A DNA stretch of 64,000 nt. Origin: Acidimicrobiales bacterium (lineage in GTDB: Bacteria > Actinomycetota > Acidimicrobiia > Acidimicrobiales > UBA8190). Below the pieces are notes generated by a model. That model worked only from the letters and a program-made list of their open reading frames with translations. It ran no database searches and was not told the origin of the DNA. The translations under genes and the position numbers were made by a program. Of the stretch, positions 26,236 to 35,456 are shown piece by piece (position 1 is the stretch's first letter; each line of letters begins with the position of its first letter). Where the stretch lies: NCBI GenBank assembly GCA_030040015.1, contig JASHUM010000079.1:1-64000 (forward strand), read 5' to 3'.

Positions 26236-29200
26236 TTAGGTCGTGAAGGCGATCCCCGGCGGGGCGAAGGTCGACCCCACCCCGCCGGGTCCGAGCGGTC
26301 CGTACCACTGGGCGTTGGCCGCCTCCCAGAACAGGTACAGCGTGTTCCCCGGGCCTTCCACGGCGATGGTGGGAAGCCCGCCGGTGCCTGCCGCCATGGC
26401 CGGAGCCCCGAACGTCGTCCCCCACGTCCCGGCCCCGAGCGGCCCGTGCCACTGGGCGTCGGGCGTCTGCCAGTACACGAAGAGGGCGTTGTCGGATCCC
26501 TGGGCGGCCACGTCGGGCAACCCGTTGGGCCCCTCGATGATCGACGGCGCCGAGTACGTCGATCCGGCGGCGCCGATCCCGAGCGGCCCGTGCCACTGGG
26601 CGTCGGGCGTCTGCCAGTACAGGTAGAGGGTGTTGCCCGGGCCCTCGGCCACCACGTTGGGCAGCCCGCCGTTGCCACCTGGGGCGATCGAAGGCGCTGA
26701 GTACGTGGAGCCGTAGGCGCCGATCCCGAGCGGCCCGTGCCACTGGGCGTTGGTCGTCTCCCAGTACAGGTACGTGCTGTGGTTGGGGCCCTCGACCACC
26801 ACGTTGGGCAGCCCGTTCGGTCCCATGATCATCGCCGGGGCGCTGTAGGTGGACCCGTAGTTGCCGACACCGAGGGGCCCGTGCCACTGGGCGTCGGGCG
26901 TCTGCCAGTACAGGTAGAGGGAGTCGCTCGGTCCCTCAGCGGCCACGTACGGCAACCCACCCGGTCCGGCCGCGATCGTCGGGGCCGAGTACGTCGAGCC
27001 ATAGGCGCCGATCCCGAGCGGCCCGTGCCACTGGGCGTCGGGGGTCTCCCAGTACAGGTACGTGGAGTTGTCCGGGCCCTCGGCCACGATGTCGGGGAGC
27101 CCGCTCGGCCCCTCCGCCACCGCCGGTGTCGAGTACGTCGACCCCGGGCCACCGACCTGGTAGGGCCCGTGCCACTGGGCGTCGGAGGTCTCCCAGTAGA
27201 TCCACAGGGTGTGATCGGGCCCTTCGGTGGCCACCGTCGGCAGGTTGGAGTTCACCGTTTCGTCCGTGGTCCCCGACGCCGAGGCGTAGGCGGGCGAGTT
27301 GGTGCTCGTGTAGCTCGCCGTCACCGTGTAGGTCCCGGGTCGCTCGGTGATCGAGCAGCTGCCGGTCGACTGGTAGACGCCAGGGCCGGGGATGGCCCCA
27401 CCGACGGTGTTGGGGGTGAGCGACGAGATCGTGCAGCTCCCGCCCTGGCCGTCGGACACCGCCACCGAGCCGGTGGGCACGCTGGGACCGGACGCGGTGG
27501 GTGAGTCGACGGTCACGTCGTACGTCACTGCCCCAGGCGGAGCCGGGTTCTGAGCGCCCGAGACCACGACCGGGCTCGACCCGTCGTTGACCAGGCTGAA
27601 GTCCGAAACCGACTCAGTCCCCGCTCCGTCCGCGTCGAGGGCGATGCTGAGGCCGTTCACCGCCTCGGGAGTCTCGTTGAGCGTCTCGGTCACGTCGCCG
27701 AGCACGGGGGTGACGAACGTGGCCTTGGTCCAATTCGACTCAGCGGGGTACGTCTGGCTGTTGGTCCAGGTGTCCCAGTACTCGTCGTTGGAGGATCGGC
27801 CGAAGAGGTTGAAGTACACCGGGACGGTGGACTTGTAATAGGCGGTGACGGTGTACACGTCACCCGGAGTGGCGACGGGCGTGCACTGGCCCATGTCGGG
27901 GGTCGTGCGCAGGCCGTCTCCAGCGTCCACAGCCGTGATGGTGTCCTCGCCCCCGGTGTAGCCACCCGTCGTGCTCCAGCTGGCGGTGGCGTCTCCGGAC
28001 ACCTGGTCGATCTCCCAGCAGTTGGGGCTGGGAGCCACCGTGTCGCCCGGCAAGGGCGCCGGGTAGTTCTGGGCGCAGTCGGTGTCGGGCTCGGACGGCT
28101 CGGGGCACTCGGGGAGGAACTGCGCCGCCGTCAACGTGGGGTTGACCAGGGAGTCGGCGCCCACTGCGGCCGCCGTGTCCACCGGCTGGTAACAGGTGGG
28201 AGGACTGTCCCCGGACTGGGAGGTGGTGCACTGGGGTACCTGGGCGGACCCCGTCGTCGACTCACCGAGCGCGGTCTGCATGGTGTCGACGGTGATGTCG
28301 GGGTCGGCGGTCTTCTCCGCCTCCAGCCAGCCGGCGAAGTCGGAGAAGGCGGTGGGGTCGAGCGAGTAGAGCGAGGAGCACCCCGTGCTGCTCGTCTCGC
28401 AGATCTGGTGGAAGGAGAACGCCAGCAGCCCGCCGTCGTTGTTCTCGGCGTTGATGACGTCTTCCTCCAGCAAGCAGGCGGCGTTCGTGTCGCCCGTGCC
28501 GCCCATGGCGCTGCTGCTCGGGGAGAAGGCCACCGCCGGCGTGTAGGCGTCGGTCGGGCAGACCACGTACGACGTGCTCGTGGTGTCCTCGTCGTTGGTC
28601 GTGGAGTCCTCGGGGGTGGCGAGGCCGTACTTGTCCTCGCCGGTGAGAGTCTGGGCGTAAGGGCAGTTGCTGGGGCTGCAGCCTCCGGGCTGGACGTCGG
28701 CGATGTTCCCGACGCCCCGGGCCGAGTCGAAACCGCAGTTCTCGACGATCGCCTCGTCGTTGCTGGAGGTACCCGGCGCCTGGTCACCGGAGGCGAAGGT
28801 GTCGCCACTCCCCCCGATGTTGCCGTTGGCCCCCGTGTAGTCGGCGAACGGATAGGCGAAGTCGACGATGTCGTTGCCGAACCCGCCGATCAGGTGGTCC
28901 ATCTCCGTGATGAGCGAGTCGCGGCCCTGGCACACCTCGGCCTCGGCCTCGTTGGAGGGGACGAGCGTGAGGTCCTGGTTGTCGACGGTCTTGCCACCGA
29001 TCTCGTCTCCGTCGCCGTGGAGCGTGGTGATGTCGTCCGCCGTCATCGTGCAGGAATCGTCGGTGGTCCCGTCCGGGCAGTTGCTCTGGGTGGTGATGAA
29101 GTTGAAGGGCACGTAGAAGGTGCCGACCAGGCCGTCGGCCTCCATGTCGGTGACCGCCGTCATCTGGTCGGCCCAGGCGTTGTCGAAGGTGAGCGCCACG

Positions 29201-29322
29201 ACGGTCGGCGACGTGGCGGCGTGCGCGGCGGGCACGGCGATGCCGGCGGTGGCGCCCATGGCGCCGAGTGTCAACACCAGCGGGGCTGCGGCTCTCCGGA
29301 TGAAACGTCCTCTGCGCGACAT
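26236..29322 (-). CDS. Secreted NodB-like protein with carbohydrate-binding-like, Ig-like and seven-repeat domains
   Basis: A 1028-residue exported protein. ATG 29322 has a strong GGGGGAGGAG site and begins a signal peptide (cleavage near AVPAAHA); the track start is 17 codons longer. Domains: NodB/polysaccharide-deacetylase-like (about 35-400; TFDNAWADQM, FAYPFADY); a carbohydrate-binding-like beta domain (about 450-590; YTVTAYYKSTVPVYFNLFG); an Ig-like domain; then seven 46-49-residue repeats. The NodB zinc histidines are missing: the usual N-H-T-x-x-H reads G-K-T-V-D-N. It follows the Wzz/kinase-like gene by 47 bp, so it may bind or shape the operon's polysaccharide, possibly without deacetylase activity. 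Confidence 0.8.
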   Translation of the reverse strand: MSRRGRFIRRAAAPLVLTLGAMGATAGIAVPAAHAATSPTVVALTFDNAWADQMTAVTDMEADGLVGTFYVPFNFITTQSNCPDGTTDDSCTMTADDITTLHGDGDEIGGKTVDNQDLTLVPSNEAEAEVCQGRDSLITEMDHLIGGFGNDIVDFAYPFADYTGANGNIGGSGDTFASGDQAPGTSSNDEAIVENCGFDSARGVGNIADVQPGGCSPSNCPYAQTLTGEDKYGLATPEDSTTNDEDTTSTSYVVCPTDAYTPAVAFSPSSSAMGGTGDTNAACLLEEDVINAENNDGGLLAFSFHQICETSSTGCSSLYSLDPTAFSDFAGWLEAEKTADPDITVDTMQTALGESTTGSAQVPQCTTSQSGDSPPTCYQPVDTAAAVGADSLVNPTLTAAQFLPECPEPSEPDTDCAQNYPAPLPGDTVAPSPNCWEIDQVSGDATASWSTTGGYTGGEDTITAVDAGDGLRTTPDMGQCTPVATPGDVYTVTAYYKSTVPVYFNLFGRSSNDEYWDTWTNSQTYPAESNWTKATFVTPVLGDVTETLNETPEAVNGLSIALDADGAGTESVSDFSLVNDGSSPVVVSGAQNPAPPGAVTYDVTVDSPTASGPSVPTGSVAVSDGQGGSCTISSLTPNTVGGAIPGPGVYQSTGSCSITERPGTYTVTASYTSTNSPAYASASGTTDETVNSNLPTVATEGPDHTLWIYWETSDAQWHGPYQVGGPGSTYSTPAVAEGPSGLPDIVAEGPDNSTYLYWETPDAQWHGPLGIGAYGSTYSAPTIAAGPGGLPYVAAEGPSDSLYLYWQTPDAQWHGPLGVGNYGSTYSAPAMIMGPNGLPNVVVEGPNHSTYLYWETTNAQWHGPLGIGAYGSTYSAPSIAPGGNGGLPNVVAEGPGNTLYLYWQTPDAQWHGPLGIGAAGSTYSAPSIIEGPNGLPDVAAQGSDNALFVYWQTPDAQWHGPLGAGTWGTTFGAPAMAAGTGGLPTIAVEGPGNTLYLFWEAANAQWYGPLGPGGVGSTFAPPGIAFTT
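26239..27243 (-). repeat. Seven tandem protein repeats (probable seven-bladed propeller)
   Basis: Seven units of 46-49 residues, each of the form LPxVxxEGPxxxLYLYW(Q/E)TPDAQWHGPLGxGxxGSTYSAPxI. Unit length, Trp/Tyr content and the number seven suggest a beta-propeller like the PLL-type fucose-binding lectins, though that is a structural inference. Units 2-5 are the most alike; units 1 and 7 are more diverged, as is common for terminal blades. Confidence 0.75.
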
Positions 29323-29369
29323 GCGGTCTCCTCCCCCAGCGATCGCTTGCTCGTGCCTTCGGTTACGCA

Positions 29370-31046
29370 TCAAAGACCCTCCGCGGGTAATGGTTCGTTA
29401 CGAGTGGGGTTCGTCGCTTTTCTGATCGCCGCCGCCGTCGGGACCCGGGGACGGTGCGGGTGCAACCTTCCCGAGTTGTGGTCGGCGGAATCGGTGGTGG
29501 CGTTCGCCCCCTCGGACTTCTGATCGTCCCGCTGTTTCTTAGCCGATCCACCAGGCCTGAGGGGAGTTCGATTTTGGGATTTTTCAATATTCTTGGGGGC
29601 CCGGTCCTCAGCCACGTGCCTGCGTCTGGGATTGCTGACGATGACGACGCCGCTGAACGCGTCGTCGTGCACGGCCAGTGCACCGGCCACTTGTTGCAGT
29701 TGCCCACGACCGACGGCTCGAGGGTCGACGGCGACCACGAGCTGGTCTGCCGAGGAGACCAAGGCGAGCGACTCGGGGGCGTCGAGGAGCGACAGCCCGT
29801 CGACCACCACCACTTCACACCCAGCGCGGTGCAGTCGGCTGAAGACGTGAGCCAATCGGGTGTGGTCGAAGAGGTCCTCGGCACTGAGCGTGTCGGCCCC
29901 CTCGGCCACGACGTGCAGGTTGGGCAGGGGGGTCTCGAGGAGCGCCGCACCGGCGTCGACCTCGTCGCGGAGCAGCTCGGCCAGTCCCGGTGAACGCTCG
30001 GCGCCGAACAGCCTGCGGATGGGCCGGCTCTGGAGGTCGGCGCCCACCAGAGCCACGCGCCGGCCCGAGGAGGCGATCGAGATGGCCAGCCCGAGAGCCA
30101 CCGGTGGCGTCGACGCCGGCCGCTTGAGCGGCGAGGTGACCAGGATGACCCGGCGCGCCGCCCGGCTCTCGTGCCTGAGACTCGGGATCGACCCGTTGGG
30201 GTCGGCCACGTGGAGCTCTTCGCTGACCGGGTACGGCGCCAACTCCTGGAGCCGGACCCGCAACGACCGGTAGGCAGCCGACACGGCCGAGTCGCTGCGA
30301 AGGGACCCGATCGGGTCCTCCTTGCCGAGCAGCCGGGCGCTCTCGGGGATCTCGGCCAGGACCGGGCGCCCGGTCTTGGTCTCGACGTCCGCCGGCCCCT
30401 GGACGCGGTCACCGAAGCGGTCCATGAGGAGCACGGCCCCGAAACCGAGGCCAAGGCCGGCGACCAGGGCGACAATGAGGTCGAGGACCAGGCTGTGCCC
30501 CGCCGGCTTGGTGGGCAGGTTCGCCGAGCTGACCAACGTGGCCGGCTCCACACTCAGCGTCGACGTCTGGGCCTGGGAACCACCCTGTTGCTCCTTGGCC
30601 ACCGCAGGCAGCTCGGCGTTCTGGTAGGCGCAGAAGGCACTGGCCACCGCCTGGGCCCGCTGCTGGGCGACCCTCGGGCTGCTGGAGGTGTCGGCGAACA
30701 CCAGGATGTTCGTGTTGGCCGGGTTGGTCACGCTCAGGCCCTTCTGGAGTGCGGTCGTGCTCAGGCCGAGCGGCCCGGCCACCCGCCCGAGCACGGCGGT
30801 CGACGTGGCGACGGACTTGGCCGTGCCGATGTCGGGAGCCAGAGGCTCGGCGCTGTTGGCGAAGATCTCCGGTCCGAGGACCACGCTGGCCGTCGAGGTG
30901 TAGGACTTCGCTTCGACCTTCATGGCAACCGCCGTTCCCGCCACGACCAGCACGGCGATGGCGGCGATCCACCTCCATCGTGTCCGCACGATGGAAGGCG
31001 CCGAACTGTTGGCGACTTGGCCGACGGGGGAGGTGTTCCTGCTCAT
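29370..31046 (-). CDS. Wzz-type chain-length regulator fused to a degenerate BY-kinase domain
   Basis: Membrane protein of 558 residues. An N-terminal helix (WRWIAAIAVLVVAGTAVAM) and a second helix (SLVLDLIVALVAGLGLGFGAVLLM) flank a Wzz-like extracytoplasmic domain. The C-terminal part has the tyrosine-kinase fold seen in polysaccharide export, but Walker A reads SPLKRPASTPPV in place of a P-loop GKS/T, the A' motif is VALVGADLQSRP, and there is no C-terminal tyrosine cluster. ATP hydrolysis and autophosphorylation are therefore doubtful. ATG 31046 overlaps the glycosyltransferase stop (ATGA). The polar tail after about residue 480 is low complexity. Confidence 0.82.
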   Translation of the reverse strand: MSRNTSPVGQVANSSAPSIVRTRWRWIAAIAVLVVAGTAVAMKVEAKSYTSTASVVLGPEIFANSAEPLAPDIGTAKSVATSTAVLGRVAGPLGLSTTALQKGLSVTNPANTNILVFADTSSSPRVAQQRAQAVASAFCAYQNAELPAVAKEQQGGSQAQTSTLSVEPATLVSSANLPTKPAGHSLVLDLIVALVAGLGLGFGAVLLMDRFGDRVQGPADVETKTGRPVLAEIPESARLLGKEDPIGSLRSDSAVSAAYRSLRVRLQELAPYPVSEELHVADPNGSIPSLRHESRAARRVILVTSPLKRPASTPPVALGLAISIASSGRRVALVGADLQSRPIRRLFGAERSPGLAELLRDEVDAGAALLETPLPNLHVVAEGADTLSAEDLFDHTRLAHVFSRLHRAGCEVVVVDGLSLLDAPESLALVSSADQLVVAVDPRAVGRGQLQQVAGALAVHDDAFSGVVIVSNPRRRHVAEDRAPKNIEKSQNRTPLRPGGSAKKQRDDQKSEGANATTDSADHNSGRLHPHRPRVPTAAAIRKATNPTRNEPLPAEGL

Positions 31047-32242
31047 ACTCTCTCCAAAGACGTGGGGAGGGTCTCCCCTTCTTCCTTGCCGATGAGGGTC
31101 CGGTACAGCCCGACGTACCGCTCCGCCTGGAGCTCCCAGGCGCAAACGGTACGCACCTGTTCCTTCCCTTCTCGACCCAATTTTTCCCTCGTGGCCGGAT
31201 CGTCGGCCAAAAGTTCGATGCAGTCTGCAAACGCCTCGACGTCCCCGGGGGGGGCGAAGAGCCCGCCGCCACCCACCGTGATGCGGGTCTCGTGGAGGTC
31301 GAAGGCCACCACCGGCAGTCCGTAGGCCATGTACTCCATGGCCTTCACCGGTGACACGAAGTCCTCGAGGTTGGGCTCGAGCCCCAGGTCCGACTCCCGG
31401 AGCAAGGCCACCACCTGCTCCGGGTCGAGCCAGCCGGGGAACTCCACGGCGCCCTGCAGTCCCAACTCGGTGGCGAGGGCTTCGAGGCCGGGGAGGATGT
31501 CACCGGTGCCGGCGAACACGAAGCGGATGTCGCTCCGGCCGTGCTCACGCACGATGCGATGGGCGGCACGCAGGGCGAGCTCGACGCCGTCCTGCGGCCC
31601 CATGAGGCCGATCCAGCAACACTGGTGGACGGCGCGGCCGGGCGATTTCGCCGTCCCCGGCTGCACGTTCCCCTGCACCGGGCCGTTGCCGACCCGGGTC
31701 ACTCGTGCCGCTGGGACGTGGCCGCGCTCCATCGCCACCTGCGCCACCGAGTCGTTGACCACGAGGACGTGGTCGGCCGAGCGATAGCTCGCCCTCTCGA
31801 GGGCACGCAGCATGGTGACAGCGGCCCCGTCGCTGCGGTGGTAGCGGCGCTCGTAGATCTCCGGAGACAGGTCGCGGGCGTCGAACACGACCCGCTTGCC
31901 GAGGAGCCGCAGCGGGAGGGTGAGCACGAAGTAGATGTCCGGCGTGCTGGCCACCTGGACGGCGTCGAACCCTTCCGACGCCAACGACCGCACGATCTGC
32001 CAGGCGGCCATGAGGACGGACCAGCCGTACTCCCGGAGGTAGCCGAGCTTGCTCTCGGCGTCGGGGGGCGCCGGGTAGTCACGAAGCGTGATGCCCTGGA
32101 CCTTGGCGTTGGCCGGGTCGCGCCGGCACACCACGGTCACGGCGAAGCCGGCGGCCACCAAGGCCGACACCTGCTTGCGCAGCCGGTGGTCACGGGCGAT
32201 GGGCAGGTTCTCCACCACCAGGAGCACCCGGCGGCCCTTCAC
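31043..32242 (-). CDS. GT4-family glycosyltransferase
   Basis: Probable cytoplasmic glycosyltransferase of 399 residues with GT-B fold: RVLLVVENLPIARDHRLRKQ at the N-terminus, VFDARDLSPEIYERRYH, CCWIGLMGPQDGVELAL, and the donor-site region LGLEPNLEDFVSPVKAMEYMAYGLPVVAFD. GTG 32242 overlaps the upstream ligase-like gene's TGA (GTGA); the longer track ORF is shadow. It would add a sugar to the lipid-linked repeat unit of the operon's polysaccharide. Donor and acceptor are unknown. Confidence 0.87.
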   Translation of the reverse strand: MKGRRVLLVVENLPIARDHRLRKQVSALVAAGFAVTVVCRRDPANAKVQGITLRDYPAPPDAESKLGYLREYGWSVLMAAWQIVRSLASEGFDAVQVASTPDIYFVLTLPLRLLGKRVVFDARDLSPEIYERRYHRSDGAAVTMLRALERASYRSADHVLVVNDSVAQVAMERGHVPAARVTRVGNGPVQGNVQPGTAKSPGRAVHQCCWIGLMGPQDGVELALRAAHRIVREHGRSDIRFVFAGTGDILPGLEALATELGLQGAVEFPGWLDPEQVVALLRESDLGLEPNLEDFVSPVKAMEYMAYGLPVVAFDLHETRITVGGGGLFAPPGDVEAFADCIELLADDPATREKLGREGKEQVRTVCAWELQAERYVGLYRTLIGKEEGETLPTSLERV

Positions 32243-33738
32243 GGCCGGACCTCGGCGAACTCCGGCTGCGCCTTGCGCGCCCCGAGCAGCTGGGGACGGG
32301 CCAGGGCCAGCATGGCGAACAGGGCATCGGCCGACCCTCGGTAGGTCAGGTGGGGGTCGAACAGCATGACGACCACTTGGCTGGCCAGGAGGGCGAACAC
32401 GGCCACGGCGGCCACGGCGACGGGACCGGACTGGGTGGCGAGGCGCCAGGCCCGTCGCATGGCCACCCAGATGAAGGCGAAGTAGCTGGCCAGGAGGGGG
32501 ATCCCGCCCCCCCACAGCAACCACGTGTAGCCGCTCTCGATCCACACATAGCCGAAGGCCTGAGAGGCCACCGGGACCCGAGCGGCGGGGCGGACGCCGA
32601 GCACCCAGTTCCAGCCGCTGGACAGCGTGGGCCAGAAGTACGTGCGCAGGTTGTTGAGCCGGCCCACCCAGCTCACGGGCAGACCGGTCGAGGAGCTGAA
32701 GCCGAGCAGCCGGGTGCCGACGACCGATTTCAAGGCGTAGCCGCCGATGACGAGGCTCGGCACGCCGAATTTGATGACCCGTCCCGCCCCGACGATGAAG
32801 CTGAGGGCGACGGCAGCGACCAACAGGGCGAGGACCGAGGAGAACTCGGCGGCCGAGATCACGCCGAGGAGGAAGAGCAGCCCCAGGCCGGCCAGCACCA
32901 AGCGGTTGCCCATGCCCAAGAGCAGCATGCCCACCACGACGGCCAGGTTGAGGATGGCCAGGTCGGCCACGGCGGCCGGGAGCGAGAGCAGCGAGCTCCC
33001 CCGCTCGATGGTGAGCGCGCCGTCCACGCCGTAGGGGGCGAAGTAGGCGGACAGCAGGTGGGGCACGCCGAACAGGTTGAGGGCCTGGAGGATGGCCACT
33101 CCACACACGATGGCGCACGAGGCCATCCCGAGCCAGAGGGCGACCAGGACCTGCTCCGACGTGCGGATGCTGAAGCGCACCAGCAGGTACAGGCCGAAGA
33201 ACTTCCACAGGACGAGCGAGTACTGCAGGTCGTCGCTCGTCGGGTGCACGCTGCGGACGTACATCCACAGGAGCGGCACGATCGAGCTGGCCACAGCCAT
33301 GGCCACGAGCGTCCACTCCAGGGTGTCGAGCTTGAGGCGGGGCATCTGGCCGGTGCGAACCCCGAACACCCCCCGGGCGAAGAGCACCCCGCCCACCACC
33401 AGGTCGATCGCCTCGTTGGGACGCAGCAGGGGGATGACGCTGCCCCGGTTGATCCCGGCCACGAGCGGGGTGCAGAAGATCACCACGTAGGCGGCGACCT
33501 GGGGCCGGACCCACACCCAGGCGACGAGCCCCACCACCGCCAGCGCCACCAGGGCCAGGATCGGCGACAGGGTGAGGAGCCCGCCGGCGACGAGCGCCCC
33601 CAGCACGGCCAGGCCCACGAAGATGCGTCCCCGGGCGCGTGGGTCGAGGCGGGGCGTCCGTCCCCCGCCCCACCAGGGACGGCCGAGGACGGGAGCCGGC
33701 TGCGCCGGGCGCTCGAACAGCGCTGCGCCGGCGCTCAT
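32239..33738 (-). CDS. O-antigen ligase/polymerase-like multi-spanning membrane protein
   Basis: About 499 residues with roughly ten or more hydrophobic helices, beginning FVGLAVLGALVAGGLLTLSPILALVALAVVGLVAWVWV. A long periplasmic-type loop near the C-terminus (about 370-430) is typical of the Wzy/WaaL superfamily, which polymerises or ligates lipid-linked oligosaccharides. ATG 33738 overlaps the flippase stop as ATGA. The 933-residue track ORF is this gene plus flippase shadow. In an operon with a priming transferase, a flippase and a Wzz-like protein, the Wzy role is the most likely. Confidence 0.8.
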   Translation of the reverse strand: MSAGAALFERPAQPAPVLGRPWWGGGRTPRLDPRARGRIFVGLAVLGALVAGGLLTLSPILALVALAVVGLVAWVWVRPQVAAYVVIFCTPLVAGINRGSVIPLLRPNEAIDLVVGGVLFARGVFGVRTGQMPRLKLDTLEWTLVAMAVASSIVPLLWMYVRSVHPTSDDLQYSLVLWKFFGLYLLVRFSIRTSEQVLVALWLGMASCAIVCGVAILQALNLFGVPHLLSAYFAPYGVDGALTIERGSSLLSLPAAVADLAILNLAVVVGMLLLGMGNRLVLAGLGLLFLLGVISAAEFSSVLALLVAAVALSFIVGAGRVIKFGVPSLVIGGYALKSVVGTRLLGFSSSTGLPVSWVGRLNNLRTYFWPTLSSGWNWVLGVRPAARVPVASQAFGYVWIESGYTWLLWGGGIPLLASYFAFIWVAMRRAWRLATQSGPVAVAAVAVFALLASQVVVMLFDPHLTYRGSADALFAMLALARPQLLGARKAQPEFAEVRP

Positions 33739-35456
33739 TCGAAGCCCGCCCCTCGCAACCCGAAGCTGGCCGTCACCCAGTGCAGCTCCCGCGCCTTGCA
33801 CAGCGCCTGCCACCCGAGGAACACGGCTGCGCCCACCAGGACGGCGACGAGGGCGGCGACCTCCACCCCGGTGCGACCGCCCAGCCAGTGGCTCATCGCC
33901 AGGCCGGTCGCCCACGCCGGGATCGCCATCAGGGCAGCGCCCAAGGCGATCCTGCGCAGAGGCTGGCCGAGGCGCTCCTGGCCCGTCTGGTGGCGGGTGA
34001 GCAAGACGAAGAGGACCACCGTGCTCGTGAGTGTCCCCGCCGACAAGGCGGCACCCAGCACGGCCAGTGAGGCGGTTCCGTGCACGGCCAGTGAGGTGCA
34101 GGCCACGCTCACGCACACGGCTGCTTGCACGCACATGGCCCGCAGCGGCGTACGGGTGTCCCGGCGGGCATAGGCCGAGTAGGTGAGGATCAGGAAGGCG
34201 GACTCCCCGATGAGCCCGGGGGCCAGCGTGCGAAGCGACGCGCTCACCAGTCCGACGGCGAACGGGGAGCTCATCCGGCCCAGGGCGATGGCCTTGCCCA
34301 GCACGCCACCGAGAACGGCGTATCCCGTTGCCGACGGCAGGACCAAGAAGGCGGCGAAGGCGAGTCCCCGGATCAGCGTGTCGTGGAAGTCGCTGCTGTG
34401 CCCCTCGATCCTCGACAGGCGGGGGATGAGGGAGAGCGCCACAGGCGTCGCGGCGATGGCCACGGGCAGGAAGTAGAAGTTGAGGGCGATCTGGAAGGCC
34501 ACTACCCCGCCCGCCACCCGGTCGGCCAGCACCAGCAGGAAGATCAGCTCGGAGGCGGCCGCGCCCGCTTGGACGAGCGAAGGGACCGCTCGCCGGATCA
34601 CCACTCTGACCTCCTCGTCGCGCCACCCGGCGCGCGGAGCGAGGCTGATGCCGCAGCGACGGGCGCCGACCCACTGTGCGGCTGCCTGCAGGGCGACGGC
34701 GCCGGTGCTGCCCAGCCCCAGGATGAGCAACTCGGCGAGCGGGACCCCGTTGACCGTGGAGGCGGCGGGGAACAGGGCCCACACGACGAACAGCACCACG
34801 ATGGTGCCGACGTTCTGGATGGTGGGGGCGGCGGCAGCGAGGGCGAACCGGCGATGGGCGTTCTGGACGGCCGTGGCCGTGCCGATCACCCCGTACAGGA
34901 AGATCTGGGGCATGACCATGGCCACGAGCAATCGGGCCTGGCCTACGTCGCTCGACCCGGCGGCCTTGGTGCCGGTCGCCGCCACGTGGAGCAGCTCGGG
35001 GGCGACCAGCACGGCGAGTGGGAAGGCCACCAACATGCACACCGTCACCACCCCGAATAGCCCCCGAGCCACCCGCTCAGCCGAGCGGACCTCGCCCCGA
35101 TCGATGTGCTTCACGAGCGCCGGGACCAAGAGCGAGCTGAACAGCGAACCGGCCAGGAAGCCGTAGTAGATGAGGCTGGGGAGGGTGTTGGTGAACTGAT
35201 AGCTGTTGCCGAAGAACGTGGCTCCGAGCACGGCGGCAACGGCGGCCACCCGAAGAAAGCCCGACACCCGGCTCACCACGGTCCAGACGGCGACCGTCAC
35301 CGAGTCGCCCACCGCCCCGACCGGAGCCGTGAGCTCCGCCGCCATCTCCCCCATCACGCTGTCTTGCGTGTCGGCGACCCCAGCCGCCGCCGAGAGAGCC
35401 GTCGTACCGGCGTCGGGGACGGGCTCGACCGCCTCGGGGAGGACCTGAGCGCTCAT
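33735..35456 (-). CDS. MurJ/MviN-family lipid flippase
   Basis: Multidrug/oligosaccharidyl-lipid/polysaccharide exporter of 573 residues with about 14 helices. Family text: VVSRVSGFLRVAAVAAVLGATFFGNSYQFTNTLP, SLLVPALVKHIDRGE, and the central NFYFLPVAIAATPVALSLIPRLSR. MurJ flips lipid II; in this operon, lacking an obvious Wzx, it probably moves the undecaprenyl-linked polysaccharide unit across the membrane. ATG 35456 overlaps the sugar transferase stop (ATGA), so the track's 20 extra N-terminal residues are rejected. Confidence 0.85.
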   Translation of the reverse strand: MSAQVLPEAVEPVPDAGTTALSAAAGVADTQDSVMGEMAAELTAPVGAVGDSVTVAVWTVVSRVSGFLRVAAVAAVLGATFFGNSYQFTNTLPSLIYYGFLAGSLFSSLLVPALVKHIDRGEVRSAERVARGLFGVVTVCMLVAFPLAVLVAPELLHVAATGTKAAGSSDVGQARLLVAMVMPQIFLYGVIGTATAVQNAHRRFALAAAAPTIQNVGTIVVLFVVWALFPAASTVNGVPLAELLILGLGSTGAVALQAAAQWVGARRCGISLAPRAGWRDEEVRVVIRRAVPSLVQAGAAASELIFLLVLADRVAGGVVAFQIALNFYFLPVAIAATPVALSLIPRLSRIEGHSSDFHDTLIRGLAFAAFLVLPSATGYAVLGGVLGKAIALGRMSSPFAVGLVSASLRTLAPGLIGESAFLILTYSAYARRDTRTPLRAMCVQAAVCVSVACTSLAVHGTASLAVLGAALSAGTLTSTVVLFVLLTRHQTGQERLGQPLRRIALGAALMAIPAWATGLAMSHWLGGRTGVEVAALVAVLVGAAVFLGWQALCKARELHWVTASFGLRGAGFE

